Positions 16,937 to 24,497 of a stretch of DNA of 64,000 bases are shown piece after piece. Made by a program: the position numbers and the translations under genes. The notes beneath the pieces are model-generated. The model did not search any database. It saw only the letters and a list, made by a program, of their open reading frames with translations, and was not told the origin of the DNA. This DNA comes from Mycolicibacterium agri (lineage in GTDB: Bacteria; Actinomycetota; Actinomycetes; Mycobacteriales; Mycobacteriaceae). Location: contig NZ_PDCP01000013.1 in assembly GCF_002553505.1 (NCBI RefSeq), positions 56,421 to 120,420 on the forward strand, written 5' to 3'. The first letter of the stretch is position 1; every line of letters begins with the position of its first letter.

Positions 16937-17776
16937 ATGTCTCATAGTCGGGTGCCCGATCCCCTGTTCTGCAGTGTCGCGTTGGCTGCGCGCATCGAGC
17001 GCGCCGAGGCCCAGTCGATCGCGGCGGGCACCGACGCAGCCCGCCGTCGAAATCCGGTCGGCGCGTTCGTGACACCCGTCGCGGGCGGCTTCGCGTGTTT
17101 CGGCGAGGACGGTCTGCCGTTCAACAAGGTGGTGGGTCTGGGCTTTGACGGCGTGCCAAGCCCGCAGGAACTCGAGCAGATCGAGCGCGCGTACGCGGCG
17201 CGGTCCGCCGCGACGCAGGTCGAGTTGGCCAACCTCGGCGACCCGGAGATCGGCGCTTTGCTGACCGAGCGCGGCTATCACCTTGTGGCGTTCGAGAACG
17301 TCCTGGGCAGGACGCTGGACGACGTAAGACCCGGCGTCGACGTGATCGAGGTGCGTCGTGGCCTCGACGACGAACTCGACGCCTGGGTCGAGGTGGTGAC
17401 GACCGGCTTCGCGCATCCCGACGACCAGGGCGTCGCCACGCACGAGGACTTCCCCCGCGACATCGTGGAGCGCGCCGAACGCGACATGGTCGCCACGGGC
17501 GCGCAGACGTATCTGGCGCTGCGCGACGGCGTCATCGCCGGCGGGGCAGGGTTGCGCGTGACCGACGGGGTGGCGCAGCTGGTCGGAGCGGCCACCGCGC
17601 CGGAACACCGCAGGCGTGGCGTGCAGTCCGCGCTGCTGGCGAAACGGCTCGCGGATGCGGCCGCGGCCGGCTGTGACATCGCCGTCGTCACCACGGCGCC
17701 GGGATCGAAATCACAACAGAACGTGCAACGCCAGGGATTTCATCTGCTCTACACGCGAGCGGTGCTGGTGAAGTGA
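16937..17776 (+). CDS. GNAT family N-acetyltransferase
   Basis: 279 aa. The acetyl-CoA-binding motif is AATAPEHRRRGVQSALL in the C-terminal half, followed by a final strand ending HLLYTRAVLVK. The N-terminal half (about 120 residues) is a degenerate GNAT-like region with NKVVGLGFDG, common in double-GNAT proteins. ATG 16937 or GTG 16952 are both possible. A reading frame continues upstream for 900 codons but is antisense to three other genes and not coding. Substrate unknown. Confidence 0.82.
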   Translation: MSHSRVPDPLFCSVALAARIERAEAQSIAAGTDAARRRNPVGAFVTPVAGGFACFGEDGLPFNKVVGLGFDGVPSPQELEQIERAYAARSAATQVELANLGDPEIGALLTERGYHLVAFENVLGRTLDDVRPGVDVIEVRRGLDDELDAWVEVVTTGFAHPDDQGVATHEDFPRDIVERAERDMVATGAQTYLALRDGVIAGGAGLRVTDGVAQLVGAATAPEHRRRGVQSALLAKRLADAAAAGCDIAVVTTAPGSKSQQNVQRQGFHLLYTRAVLVK

Positions 17777-17790
17777 ACGCGTCTAGATAC

Positions 17791-17804
17791 GGAATAATCG
17801 TTCC
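17791..17804. promoter_or_regulatory. Candidate TetR operator (GGAATAATCGTTCC)
   Basis: A 14-bp imperfect palindrome lies 22 bp upstream of the TetR start at 17827. A related element, GGAATAACCGGACC (18449-18462), precedes the adjacent SDR gene; 11 of 14 positions agree. This suggests one regulator acting at both promoters. Confidence 0.45.
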
Positions 17805-17826
17805 ACAATCGACGTAACGTGGTGGT

Positions 17827-18417
17827 ATGGCACGTCCACGCAAGTTCGACGAAGACGACGTCGTCGCCGCCGCCCGCGAAACGTTCTGGACCCGCGGATA
17901 CACCGCGACCTCGGTCGACGACCTGACCGAGGCCACCGGATTGGGAAAGGGCAGTCTCTACGGCGCGTTCGGTGACAAGCACGGCCTGTACGTGCGCGCG
18001 CTCGACGACTACATCACCTCGGCCCTGCGGGGCGTGCAAGCAGAACTGCGCGACCCCGACGTCAGCGCCTTCGAGCGACTGACACGACACATCCGCGGCC
18101 AGCTGAAGGCGATAAACGCCGACAAGAACCGTCGCGGCTGCATGATGGCCAAGGGCGCGGCCGAACTGGCCGCCGTCGACGACGTCGTCGAAAAGAAAGT
18201 TGAACGCGCATACACGATCTGGCGCAACGAACTGGTCGCCTGCATCAAGGAGGCGCAGCGCGACGGCGCAATCGCCGCCGAACGCAATCCGCAAGCGCTG
18301 GCCACCGCGCTGCTGGCCTTCATGCGCGGCCAGGAAGCCCTGCACAAGGGCGGCGCCAAGCCGACTCAGCTCAAGGCCGCCGCCGAAGAGATGATCGCGC
18401 TGATCTCGGCAGCCTGA
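17827..18417 (+). CDS. TetR/AcrR family transcriptional regulator
   Basis: 196 aa. N-terminal HTH (about residues 10-55) with DDLTEATGLGKGSLYGAFGDK. The C-terminal part contains NRRGCMMAKGAAEL, a feature of the TetR subgroup in which a Cys/Val-Asn segment lines the ligand pocket and which often controls adjacent SDR or oxidoreductase genes. The SDR gene at 18530 is 112 bp downstream on the same strand and carries a related half-site. Most likely a repressor responding to a small electrophile or ketone; the ligand is not determinable. Confidence 0.88.
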   Translation: MARPRKFDEDDVVAAARETFWTRGYTATSVDDLTEATGLGKGSLYGAFGDKHGLYVRALDDYITSALRGVQAELRDPDVSAFERLTRHIRGQLKAINADKNRRGCMMAKGAAELAAVDDVVEKKVERAYTIWRNELVACIKEAQRDGAIAAERNPQALATALLAFMRGQEALHKGGAKPTQLKAAAEEMIALISAA

Positions 18418-18448
18418 CCACCGAACGCAAGTTTTTCCGAACAACGAA

Positions 18449-18507
18449 GGAATAACCGGACCCCGCACGGTGTCCCTACCTTTGTCCATGTTCTTGACCG
18501 AATGGTC
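18449..18507 (+). promoter_or_regulatory. SDR promoter region with two candidate operator elements
   Basis: GGAATAACCGGACC (18449-18462) resembles the palindrome before the tetR gene. Further downstream GACC-GAAT-GGTC (18496-18507) is a perfect 4-bp inverted repeat. Both lie between the tetR stop and the SDR start. AGAGAGG just before the start at 18530 is the likely ribosome-binding site. Confidence 0.4.
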
Positions 18508-18529
18508 CATAACACAGAGAGGCCCGACG

Positions 18530-19291
18530 ATGGCACTTCTGGAAGGCAAGACGGCAGTCATCACCGGCGGCAGCACCGGAATCGGATTCGCCACCGCGAA
18601 GCGTTTCGTCGATGAGGGCGCCTACGTCTTCATCACCGGCCGCAGGCAAGCCGAACTCGAAACCGCGGTGAAGGAACTCGGCGACAACGCCGTCGGTGTG
18701 CAGGGTGACGTCAGCAAGCCCGAAGACCTCGACCGGCTCTACACCGCGGTGGCCGACAGCGGCCGTCGCCTCGATGCGGTGTTCGCCAACGCCGCGATCA
18801 TCGACACGGCCTTCATCGGCCAGATCACCGACGAACACCTCGACACGCTCATCGACATCGACTTCAAGGGCGTCGTCCACACCGTCCAGAAGGCGCTGCC
18901 GCTGCTCAACGACGGCGGGTCGATCATTCTCAACGCGTCGACCGCCGCCGCCCGCGCCGCCGACGGCACCGGGGTGTACGGCGCGATCAAGGCCGCGGTC
19001 CGTTCGTTGGCCCGCACCTGGGCAAGTGAGCTGCGGGGCCGCATGATTCGCGTCAACGCGGTCAGCCCCGGCGCAACCGACACGCCAGGCATGGACGGGT
19101 TCGCCCAGATGATGTTCCCCGGACCTGACGCGTACAAGCGGCTCACCGAGAGCCAAATCAGCGGCGTGCCGATGGGCCGCTTCGGAACACCCGAAGAAGT
19201 CGCCAATGCCGTCGTCTTCCTGGCCTCAGACCTCAGCAGCTTCACCACCGGGGCCGACATCCCCGTCGACGGCGGGCTCAACCAAATCTGA
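18530..19291 (+). CDS. Short-chain dehydrogenase/reductase
   Basis: 253 aa classical SDR: cofactor motif TGGSTGIGFA, NAAII, catalytic Ser in ILNAS and YGAIK for YxxxK. The C-terminus ADIPVDGGLNQI is standard. NADP/NAD choice is not clear. ATG 18530 after AGAGAGG is preferred to the upstream start at 18470. The gene pairs with the TetR regulator just upstream. It overlaps the convergent lipase-maturation-factor gene by 14 bp. Substrate unknown; a stress-type aldehyde or quinone reductase is plausible. Confidence 0.9.
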   Translation: MALLEGKTAVITGGSTGIGFATAKRFVDEGAYVFITGRRQAELETAVKELGDNAVGVQGDVSKPEDLDRLYTAVADSGRRLDAVFANAAIIDTAFIGQITDEHLDTLIDIDFKGVVHTVQKALPLLNDGGSIILNASTAAARAADGTGVYGAIKAAVRSLARTWASELRGRMIRVNAVSPGATDTPGMDGFAQMMFPGPDAYKRLTESQISGVPMGRFGTPEEVANAVVFLASDLSSFTTGADIPVDGGLNQI

Positions 19292-20741
19292 ACAACCGTC
19301 GCAGCGTCCGCGTTTCGTCGAGGGACAGCGGCGCCAGATACACACCGATGAGTTCGCGTTGCCACCACACGCGCTGGGACATCAGTTCGCGGGCCGTGCT
19401 GAAGCGGTACCGGTACAGCAGGCCACGCACATAGGTCGGCGGCTCGTCGGGGAACGGGTTGGTCCGCAGCAACTTCACGATGCCGCGCTCGTTGGTCAAC
19501 AGGCCGCGGCACAACGGAATCAGCCACGGCTGGGCGTAGGCCGGTGAGAGCGGTACGAACCACATCAGCCAGTCGAGCCGCAAGTGGTACGGGCTCCACT
19601 GGCGGGGCATCCGGCGCACGTTGCCCGGTTTGCCCTTGAATTCGTACTCCTTCCAGACGGTTTCGTCGGAGACGACGGTGTCGGAGGTGCCTTCGAGGAT
19701 CAACTCCGCGCGTGTGCGGGTGATGCTGCCGAAGGCGCCGTAGGCATTGACCATGTGCAGCGGGTCGAAGGTGGTGTTCATGCGTTGCCTGCGGGAGACC
19801 AGGTTCTTGGCCGGATTCCAGCTGAGCACCACCACCACCGCGGTGTAGGCGATGACCAATGCGGCGTACCAGTAAGGCTGGCCCGCAGGCACATTCGTCG
19901 GCTCGGCGATGCGGAACACCTTCGCGGCGGTCGAGGTGTCGATGACGCTGGCGGCCAGGATGATGGTCAGCCAGTTCAGCCACGCGTAGTTACCCGAGAG
20001 CACCAGCCAGAACTGCGTCACCACGATGATCGCGGCGGCCGCACTGGCGATGGGCTGCGGCGCAAACAACCCGAACGGCACGATCAACTGCGCGAAGTGG
20101 TTGCCCGCCACCTCCACCCGGTGCAGCGGGCGCGGCAGCCGGTGGAAGAACCAACTCAGCGGGCCCGGCATGGGCTGGGTCTCGTGGTGGTAGTAGAGGC
20201 ACGTCAGGTCGCGCCAGCACCGGTCCCCGCGCATCTTGATCAGGCCGGCGCCGAACTCGACACGGAACAGCAGCCACCGCGTCAACCACATCGGGAGCAC
20301 CGGCGGGGCCACCTCGTCGTTGCCGAGGAACGCCACCAGCAGGCCGGTTTCCAGCAGCAGCGACTCCCAGCCGAACGAGTACCAGATCTGGCCGACGTTG
20401 ACGATCGACAGGTACATCGCCCACAGCAGCAGCCACAACAGGATGGCGGCCCACAGCGGCACGAGGTCGGCCAGGCCCACCACCATCGCGGCCGACAGCG
20501 CGGCCCCCGTCCAGCACACGGCGGCGAAGAACCGGTCCGAGTAGTACAGGTGGAAAACGCTCGGCGCAGACCGAAAAGACCGCAGCGCCAGGTACTCCCG
20601 CACGGGCAGCATCCCGCGCTCGCCGATCAATCCGCGGAACTGCCGGGCCGCGCACACGAACGCCAAGACGTAGACCGCGGCCACGCCGCGCTCCAGGATC
20701 AGCCTGCCCCACCACCATTCGGGCGCCGTCAGCCAGTCCAT
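19278..20741 (-). CDS. Lipase maturation factor (LMF1) family membrane protein
   Basis: 487 aa. The N-terminal two thirds hold about eight hydrophobic helices. Signatures of the family are WESLLLETGLL, FRVEFGAGLIKMRGDRCWRDLTCL with a following HHETQPMPGPLSWFFH, and the C-terminal soluble part with EYEFKGKPGNVRRMP and HLRLDWLMWFVPLS. Eukaryotic members help lipases fold in the ER; in bacteria the role is unknown, probably in assembly of exported lipases. It is preceded by small genes on the same strand (20775, 21146) at short gaps. Confidence 0.85.
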   Translation of the reverse strand: MDWLTAPEWWWGRLILERGVAAVYVLAFVCAARQFRGLIGERGMLPVREYLALRSFRSAPSVFHLYYSDRFFAAVCWTGAALSAAMVVGLADLVPLWAAILLWLLLWAMYLSIVNVGQIWYSFGWESLLLETGLLVAFLGNDEVAPPVLPMWLTRWLLFRVEFGAGLIKMRGDRCWRDLTCLYYHHETQPMPGPLSWFFHRLPRPLHRVEVAGNHFAQLIVPFGLFAPQPIASAAAAIIVVTQFWLVLSGNYAWLNWLTIILAASVIDTSTAAKVFRIAEPTNVPAGQPYWYAALVIAYTAVVVVLSWNPAKNLVSRRQRMNTTFDPLHMVNAYGAFGSITRTRAELILEGTSDTVVSDETVWKEYEFKGKPGNVRRMPRQWSPYHLRLDWLMWFVPLSPAYAQPWLIPLCRGLLTNERGIVKLLRTNPFPDEPPTYVRGLLYRYRFSTARELMSQRVWWQRELIGVYLAPLSLDETRTLRRLFRFG

Positions 20742-20774
20742 CGGTCAGCTCCCAGCAGCTACTCGAGCCACTCG

Positions 20775-21101
20775 TCAACCTTGAAAGGTCACCGCCAAAA
20801 TGATGAACCCGATAATGAAAAGCGTCCAGGAGATCGCAGGCGCCACCCACCCGCGGGGGTGCCGTGCCGTGAAGAACGCGAGCGCGATCGTGACGATCGC
20901 CAGCACCGGCGCACCGTAGGTGATCAGGCCGAACAGGAAATCCCCTGGTCCAGGGGGGCACGTCTGGTCGGTGCACCCTGCGGTGCCCATCACCTGCATC
21001 AACGAATAGACCTCGACGACCGCGGCACCGATGATCGTCGACAGCGCGAGGACCCAGTTGACCACGGTCCGTTTACGGTCCGTGCCAGTGTCTGACGTCA
21101 T
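20775..21101 (-). CDS. Small membrane protein, function unknown
   Basis: 108 aa, three hydrophobic segments (about residues 14-34, 56-77 and 84-105) with a short external loop containing two cysteines (TAGCTDQTCPPGPG) that could form a disulfide. Start ATG 21101 is preferred; the frame extends to 21137. It lies 33 bp upstream of the LMF gene on the same strand, so they may be co-transcribed. No family recognised. Confidence 0.6.
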   Translation of the reverse strand: MTSDTGTDRKRTVVNWVLALSTIIGAAVVEVYSLMQVMGTAGCTDQTCPPGPGDFLFGLITYGAPVLAIVTIALAFFTARHPRGWVAPAISWTLFIIGFIILAVTFQG

Positions 21102-21145
21102 GATCGCCGCGTACCCGCAGCCACGACGCCGAAACAAGCGGCGCG

Positions 21146-21760
21146 CTAGTACAGCACCTTGCGCACGTTGTCCTCGTCGTAGTGCTTCTGCAGCTCCTCA
21201 AAGCTCATGTCGGACCGCATCGCCTTGACGATCTGTGCGACCGACGGCACCGCGGCGGGATTCCAGCTGTCCGGATTCCACGCGTCGGCCCGCAGAAACG
21301 CCTTGGCGCAGTGGAAGAACACCTCTTCGATGTCGACCTCGAGCGCCAGGATCGGCCGCTTGCCCTGCACCGTCATCGCATCGAAGTAGTCCGCCTCGGC
21401 GACGATGCGCGCCGACCCGTTGATCCGCAGCGTGTCCCCTCGGCCGGGGATCACGAAGATGGTGCCCACCCGCGGGCGCGCCAGGACGTTGAGGTAGCCG
21501 TCCACCCGCTTGTTGCCAGGCCGCTCGGGGATCGCGATCGTGGTGTCGTCGATCACGTGGACGAAGCCGGGAGGATCACCTTTCGGGGAGACGTCGACGC
21601 GGCCGGCGTCGTCCGTCGTCGCCACGAATACCAGCGGGGTGTGCGCCACCCAGTCCCGCTGCACGGCGGACAGTCGGGGCGCCACTTTGTTGGCCACATA
21701 AGTGTTCGGGTGTCCGACGATGGCCCGCAGTTCATCGATCGTGCTCACTTCTCGGCGCAT
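21146..21760 (-). CDS. PPOX-class FMN-binding oxidase-like protein (DR_2398 family)
   Basis: 204 aa pyridoxamine-phosphate-oxidase-like split barrel. Visible motifs are LVFVATTDDAGRVDVSPKGDPPG, ERPGNKRVDGYLN and TLRINGSARIV, which together match the DR_2398-type PPOX family. It probably binds FMN or F420 and reduces or oxidises a small molecule; substrate unknown. ATG 21760; GTG 21748 is possible. Cytosolic. Confidence 0.8.
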   Translation of the reverse strand: MRREVSTIDELRAIVGHPNTYVANKVAPRLSAVQRDWVAHTPLVFVATTDDAGRVDVSPKGDPPGFVHVIDDTTIAIPERPGNKRVDGYLNVLARPRVGTIFVIPGRGDTLRINGSARIVAEADYFDAMTVQGKRPILALEVDIEEVFFHCAKAFLRADAWNPDSWNPAAVPSVAQIVKAMRSDMSFEELQKHYDEDNVRKVLY

Positions 21761-21855
21761 CGCTCCATTCTGCGCAATCGTCGTCCTGCGGCGGGCGCTA
21801 CCCCTGATTAGCGCTGCTGGGACGCGGGTAGCCGGGCCGTGAGTGGAGGTGAATC

Positions 21856-22200
21856 ATGGGCAAGCATGTCGAGGTAGACCCCGCGCTGTGGGAGGAGTTT
21901 CACCGCGTGGTCAACATGACGTCGCGTGAGCTGATGGAGTGGCTGCGCACGCGGTCGGCCGGCGAGGACACCGAACTGTTCCCCGACCAATCCGGCTCGC
22001 AGACCGCCAGACACGTCGTCGAGATCCTGCAGAAGCGCCGCGGCGACATGACCGCCGACGACGAGCGGATCATGCGCAAGGTGGTCGACCGCATCCACGC
22101 CGAGCGCAGCGCCGACATGGAACCGACCGCGGGCGATGAGGCCTGGCGGCACCGGATGATGACCATCGGGCACGACCCGCTCAAGCCGGTCCCGTCCTGA
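21856..22200 (+). CDS. DUF3140 family protein
   Basis: 114 aa, helical and highly charged. Features of DUF3140 are EFHRVVNMTSRELMEWL, DQSGSQTARHVVEIL and RIMRKVVDRIHAER. Function is unknown; it looks like a small nucleic-acid or protein-binding helical protein. Start ATG 21856, preceded by GTGGAGGTG at a suitable distance. The 3' end is 8 bp from the convergent secreted-protein gene. Confidence 0.75.
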   Translation: MGKHVEVDPALWEEFHRVVNMTSRELMEWLRTRSAGEDTELFPDQSGSQTARHVVEILQKRRGDMTADDERIMRKVVDRIHAERSADMEPTAGDEAWRHRMMTIGHDPLKPVPS

Positions 22201-22208
22201 CGGGCGGC

Positions 22209-22721
22209 CTACAGCGGACGGCAGGTAGGGATCAGGCCCGAATAAGCAACGGCGGGCATGCCGTCCACCGTGACGAATTCGGTTCCCGGCGACCAGGTGT
22301 CGCCGGGCTGAATCCACGGCGGTGCGTCGTGCGGATAGGCGATGGTCAAATCGGTGAAGAATTGAACGTTCCGCGGGCACTCGGCGTTCGGCGCCGTGAC
22401 GGGGTTCCACGCGTGCACGACGATCGGGTTCCTCAGCGTGCGACCCTGCGCGCAGTTCGGTTGGCATTCGACCGCGACGTCGGTGCCGGTGCCGCGCGCG
22501 CCGTCGGATCCCCAGCTGGTCCACGTCATGTCCGTCATCACGCCGGTGCCGTCGCAGTTGTAGGCGAACGACGCGGGCCGCTGCTGCGGCGGTTTGGCCG
22601 GGTCGTAGCACATGCCGATGGCGAAGGTGGTGCCGTCGTCGTCGGCGGGCTCGGCGAGCGCGGCAGGGGAGCCGATGAGCAGGGCGAGCGCGGTGGCGGC
22701 TATCGCAACTGTGCGGACCAT
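22209..22721 (-). CDS. Secreted protein, function unknown
   Basis: 170 aa with a clear signal peptide: MVRTVAIAATALALLIG, cleavage probably after AALA (residue 23). The mature part has four cysteines (MCYD, YNCDG, VECQPNCA) plus CPRN and TCRPL, consistent with disulfides. No catalytic motif is recognised. It lies immediately downstream of menE in opposite sense of function but on the same strand start side (menE ends at 22745), so it could be read as a separate unit. Likely a periplasmic or exported mycobacterial protein. Confidence 0.7.
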   Translation of the reverse strand: MVRTVAIAATALALLIGSPAALAEPADDDGTTFAIGMCYDPAKPPQQRPASFAYNCDGTGVMTDMTWTSWGSDGARGTGTDVAVECQPNCAQGRTLRNPIVVHAWNPVTAPNAECPRNVQFFTDLTIAYPHDAPPWIQPGDTWSPGTEFVTVDGMPAVAYSGLIPTCRPL

Positions 22722-22744
22722 TTCCGGATGCTAGCTCAGCGGGC

Positions 22745-23893
22745 TCAGCGGCCGAACTGCGCGGCCAATCGGCGGCGGTCGATTTTGCCGATGCCGCGCC
22801 GCGGCAACGCGTCGACGAGGTGCACCTCGCGAGGCGCGGCGGTGGGGTCCAGCAGCGCCCCGACGTACTTGCGCAGTTCGACCAGCGTCGGTGGCGGATA
22901 GTTGGCGGCCGCGACTACGGCGGCGACGACGCGTTGACCGAGCCGGTCGTCGGGCACACCGAACACCGCGCATTCGGCCACCCGCGGATGTGACGACAAC
23001 GCGTTCTCGACGAGATGCGGGAAGACGGTCAGGCCGCCGGTGCTGATCGCGTCGTCGGTGCGGCCCAGCACGCGCAGTCTGCCTGAAGTGTCAAGGGCGC
23101 CAACGTCATCGGTCAGGAACCAGCCGGGCTCGGCGAAGGGGTCGTTCTCGGGCGGGTTGCGGTAGCCCTTGGCCAGCGTGGCGCCGCCGAGCGCGATCCG
23201 CCCGTCGGAGCCGACCCGCACTTCCACACCGTCCAGCGGCACACCGTCATAGACACAGCCGCCTGCGGTCTCACTCATGCCGTACGTCCGCACGACCGAA
23301 ATCCCTGCCGCTGCGGCCTTTTCGGCGATCTTGGTGGGCATCGGCCCGCCGCCGATCAGCACCGCGTCGAGTTCGGCCAGCGCGGCGCTGGCCGCCGGGT
23401 GCGACGATGCTTTGTCCAGTTGCGCGGCGACCAGTGAGGCGTATCGGCGCCCGCTGCCCATCGCCGCGACCGCCGCGGGCAGGTCGGCCGGATCGAATTG
23501 GGCGGGCAGCGCGACCGGCGTGTTGCCTGCCAGCACGCCGCGCACCAACACCTGCAGGCCTGCGATGTGGTAGGCGGGCAGCGCGAGCAGCCATTGTCCG
23601 GGCCCGCCGAGCCTGCGGTGGGTGGCCTCGGCGCTGGCCGTCAGCGCTGCCGCGGACAGCATCGCGCCTTTCGGTGTACCCGTGGTGCCCGATGTCGATA
23701 CGACGACGGCGATGTCGTCGTCGATATCCTCACCGACGCGCAAAGCCGTTGTCAGCAGCTGGGTTTGACGCTCGTCGTTGGCCGGGACCGGCAGCATCGC
23801 GGGGATTCGGCCTGCCAAAATGCCTTCCACCGTCGGCAGCACCGACAAAGCCGACGGACCCGTCGGGACTGCGACAGGGTGTAGGACGGCTAT
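22745..23893 (-). CDS. menE: o-succinylbenzoate-CoA ligase MenE, apparent ATA start
   Basis: 382 aa if started at the ATA codon at 23893. Acyl-adenylate enzyme making OSB-CoA in menaquinone synthesis. The P-loop-like motif is STSGTTGTPKGAM, with YGMSETAGGCVYDG, LTDDVG and C-terminal RRGIGKIDR carrying the adenylation lysine. Residues VLHPVAVPTGPSALSVLP, upstream of the first conventional start (TTG 23848), look like the normal N-terminus of actinobacterial MenE. No ATG, GTG or TTG precedes them in frame, while AGAGGAG lies 5 nt before ATA. ATA overlaps the DUF3349 stop as ATAG. If the start is TTG, the protein is 367 aa with a poor ribosome-binding site. Last gene of the pitA operon. Confidence 0.88.
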   Translation of the reverse strand: MAVLHPVAVPTGPSALSVLPTVEGILAGRIPAMLPVPANDERQTQLLTTALRVGEDIDDDIAVVVSTSGTTGTPKGAMLSAAALTASAEATHRRLGGPGQWLLALPAYHIAGLQVLVRGVLAGNTPVALPAQFDPADLPAAVAAMGSGRRYASLVAAQLDKASSHPAASAALAELDAVLIGGGPMPTKIAEKAAAAGISVVRTYGMSETAGGCVYDGVPLDGVEVRVGSDGRIALGGATLAKGYRNPPENDPFAEPGWFLTDDVGALDTSGRLRVLGRTDDAISTGGLTVFPHLVENALSSHPRVAECAVFGVPDDRLGQRVVAAVVAAANYPPPTLVELRKYVGALLDPTAAPREVHLVDALPRRGIGKIDRRRLAAQFGR

Positions 23894-24192
23894 TCCGGCT
23901 CCTCTACGTCTCGCGGGTCGTCAAGCGGCCACCCCTTGGTGGCCAGCCGCTGCCGTACCCGCTCGACATCGCTGGGTGACGGCAGCTCGTCGGTGATCTG
24001 GGTGATCAGCACGCCGATGTCGATGTGGTCGAACTCGCCGCGGTCCATCAAGTCCTGGGCGACGGCCTTCACCTCGTCGTCGGTCAGCCGTCGCTTCAAC
24101 AACGCAAGCAGCGGGACGCGGTCGGGCCCCGGAACCCCTTCCGGATATCCAGCGTTCAACCAAGCCACGATCTTTGAGAGAAATGCGTTCAC
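23890..24192 (-). CDS. DUF3349 protein (Rv0543c-like)
   Basis: 100 aa. Pattern NAGYPEGVPGPDRVPLLALLKRRL and DEVKAVAQDLMDRG is characteristic of DUF3349, a small helical mycobacterial family of unknown function. GTG start at 24192; a 14-bp gap follows the upstream membrane-protein gene. It ends TAG overlapping the proposed ATA of menE. Acidic C-terminus (DDPRDVEEPE). Probable internal gene of the pitA-menE transcript. Confidence 0.82.
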   Translation of the reverse strand: MNAFLSKIVAWLNAGYPEGVPGPDRVPLLALLKRRLTDDEVKAVAQDLMDRGEFDHIDIGVLITQITDELPSPSDVERVRQRLATKGWPLDDPRDVEEPE

Positions 24193-24206
24193 AACTGCCT
24201 GCGAGT

Positions 24207-24497
24207 TTACTTCGGTTCCGCGCCGAGGATGTACCAGCCGGTTTGGTGGCCGATGAAGTCACGGGCAATGAACAACACACCGATGACGACGGCGGCAAGG
24301 ACGACGGCGAAGATCGCCCAGGAGACCGCGATCAGCAGCGGATGGCGCTGCTCGGCGGTCCCGTCGTGCCGCAGCGTGCCGACGCCCTCGGCGTTGATGC
24401 GGACCGCCAGCGCGAACAAAGCAGGCAATCCGGCGCCGACCAGCAGACCGGCGACGACGATCTGGGAGACGGCGGTGTAGTTGAACCAGGCACTCAC
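24207..24497 (-). CDS. Small membrane protein (Rv0544c-like)
   Basis: 96 aa with two strong hydrophobic helices (about residues 10-32 and 55-79) separated by a short basic loop. The conserved position directly after pitA, with a GTGA overlap, suggests it works with or is regulated with the phosphate transporter. No motif identifies a specific role. Confidence 0.75.
   Translation of the reverse strand: MSAWFNYTAVSQIVVAGLLVGAGLPALFALAVRINAEGVGTLRHDGTAEQRHPLLIAVSWAIFAVVLAAVVIGVLFIARDFIGHQTGWYILGAEPK

Noticed and set aside
14171..17776. A 1201-codon open frame on the plus strand
   Set aside because: Only its last 280 codons (from 16937) have protein-like features (GNAT); the rest is antisense to three well-supported genes and is open because of the GC-rich third-position bias.
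22745..23848. TTG 23848 as the sole menE start
   Set aside because: Conserved-looking N-terminal residues lie upstream and no good ribosome-binding site precedes TTG; kept only as an alternative.
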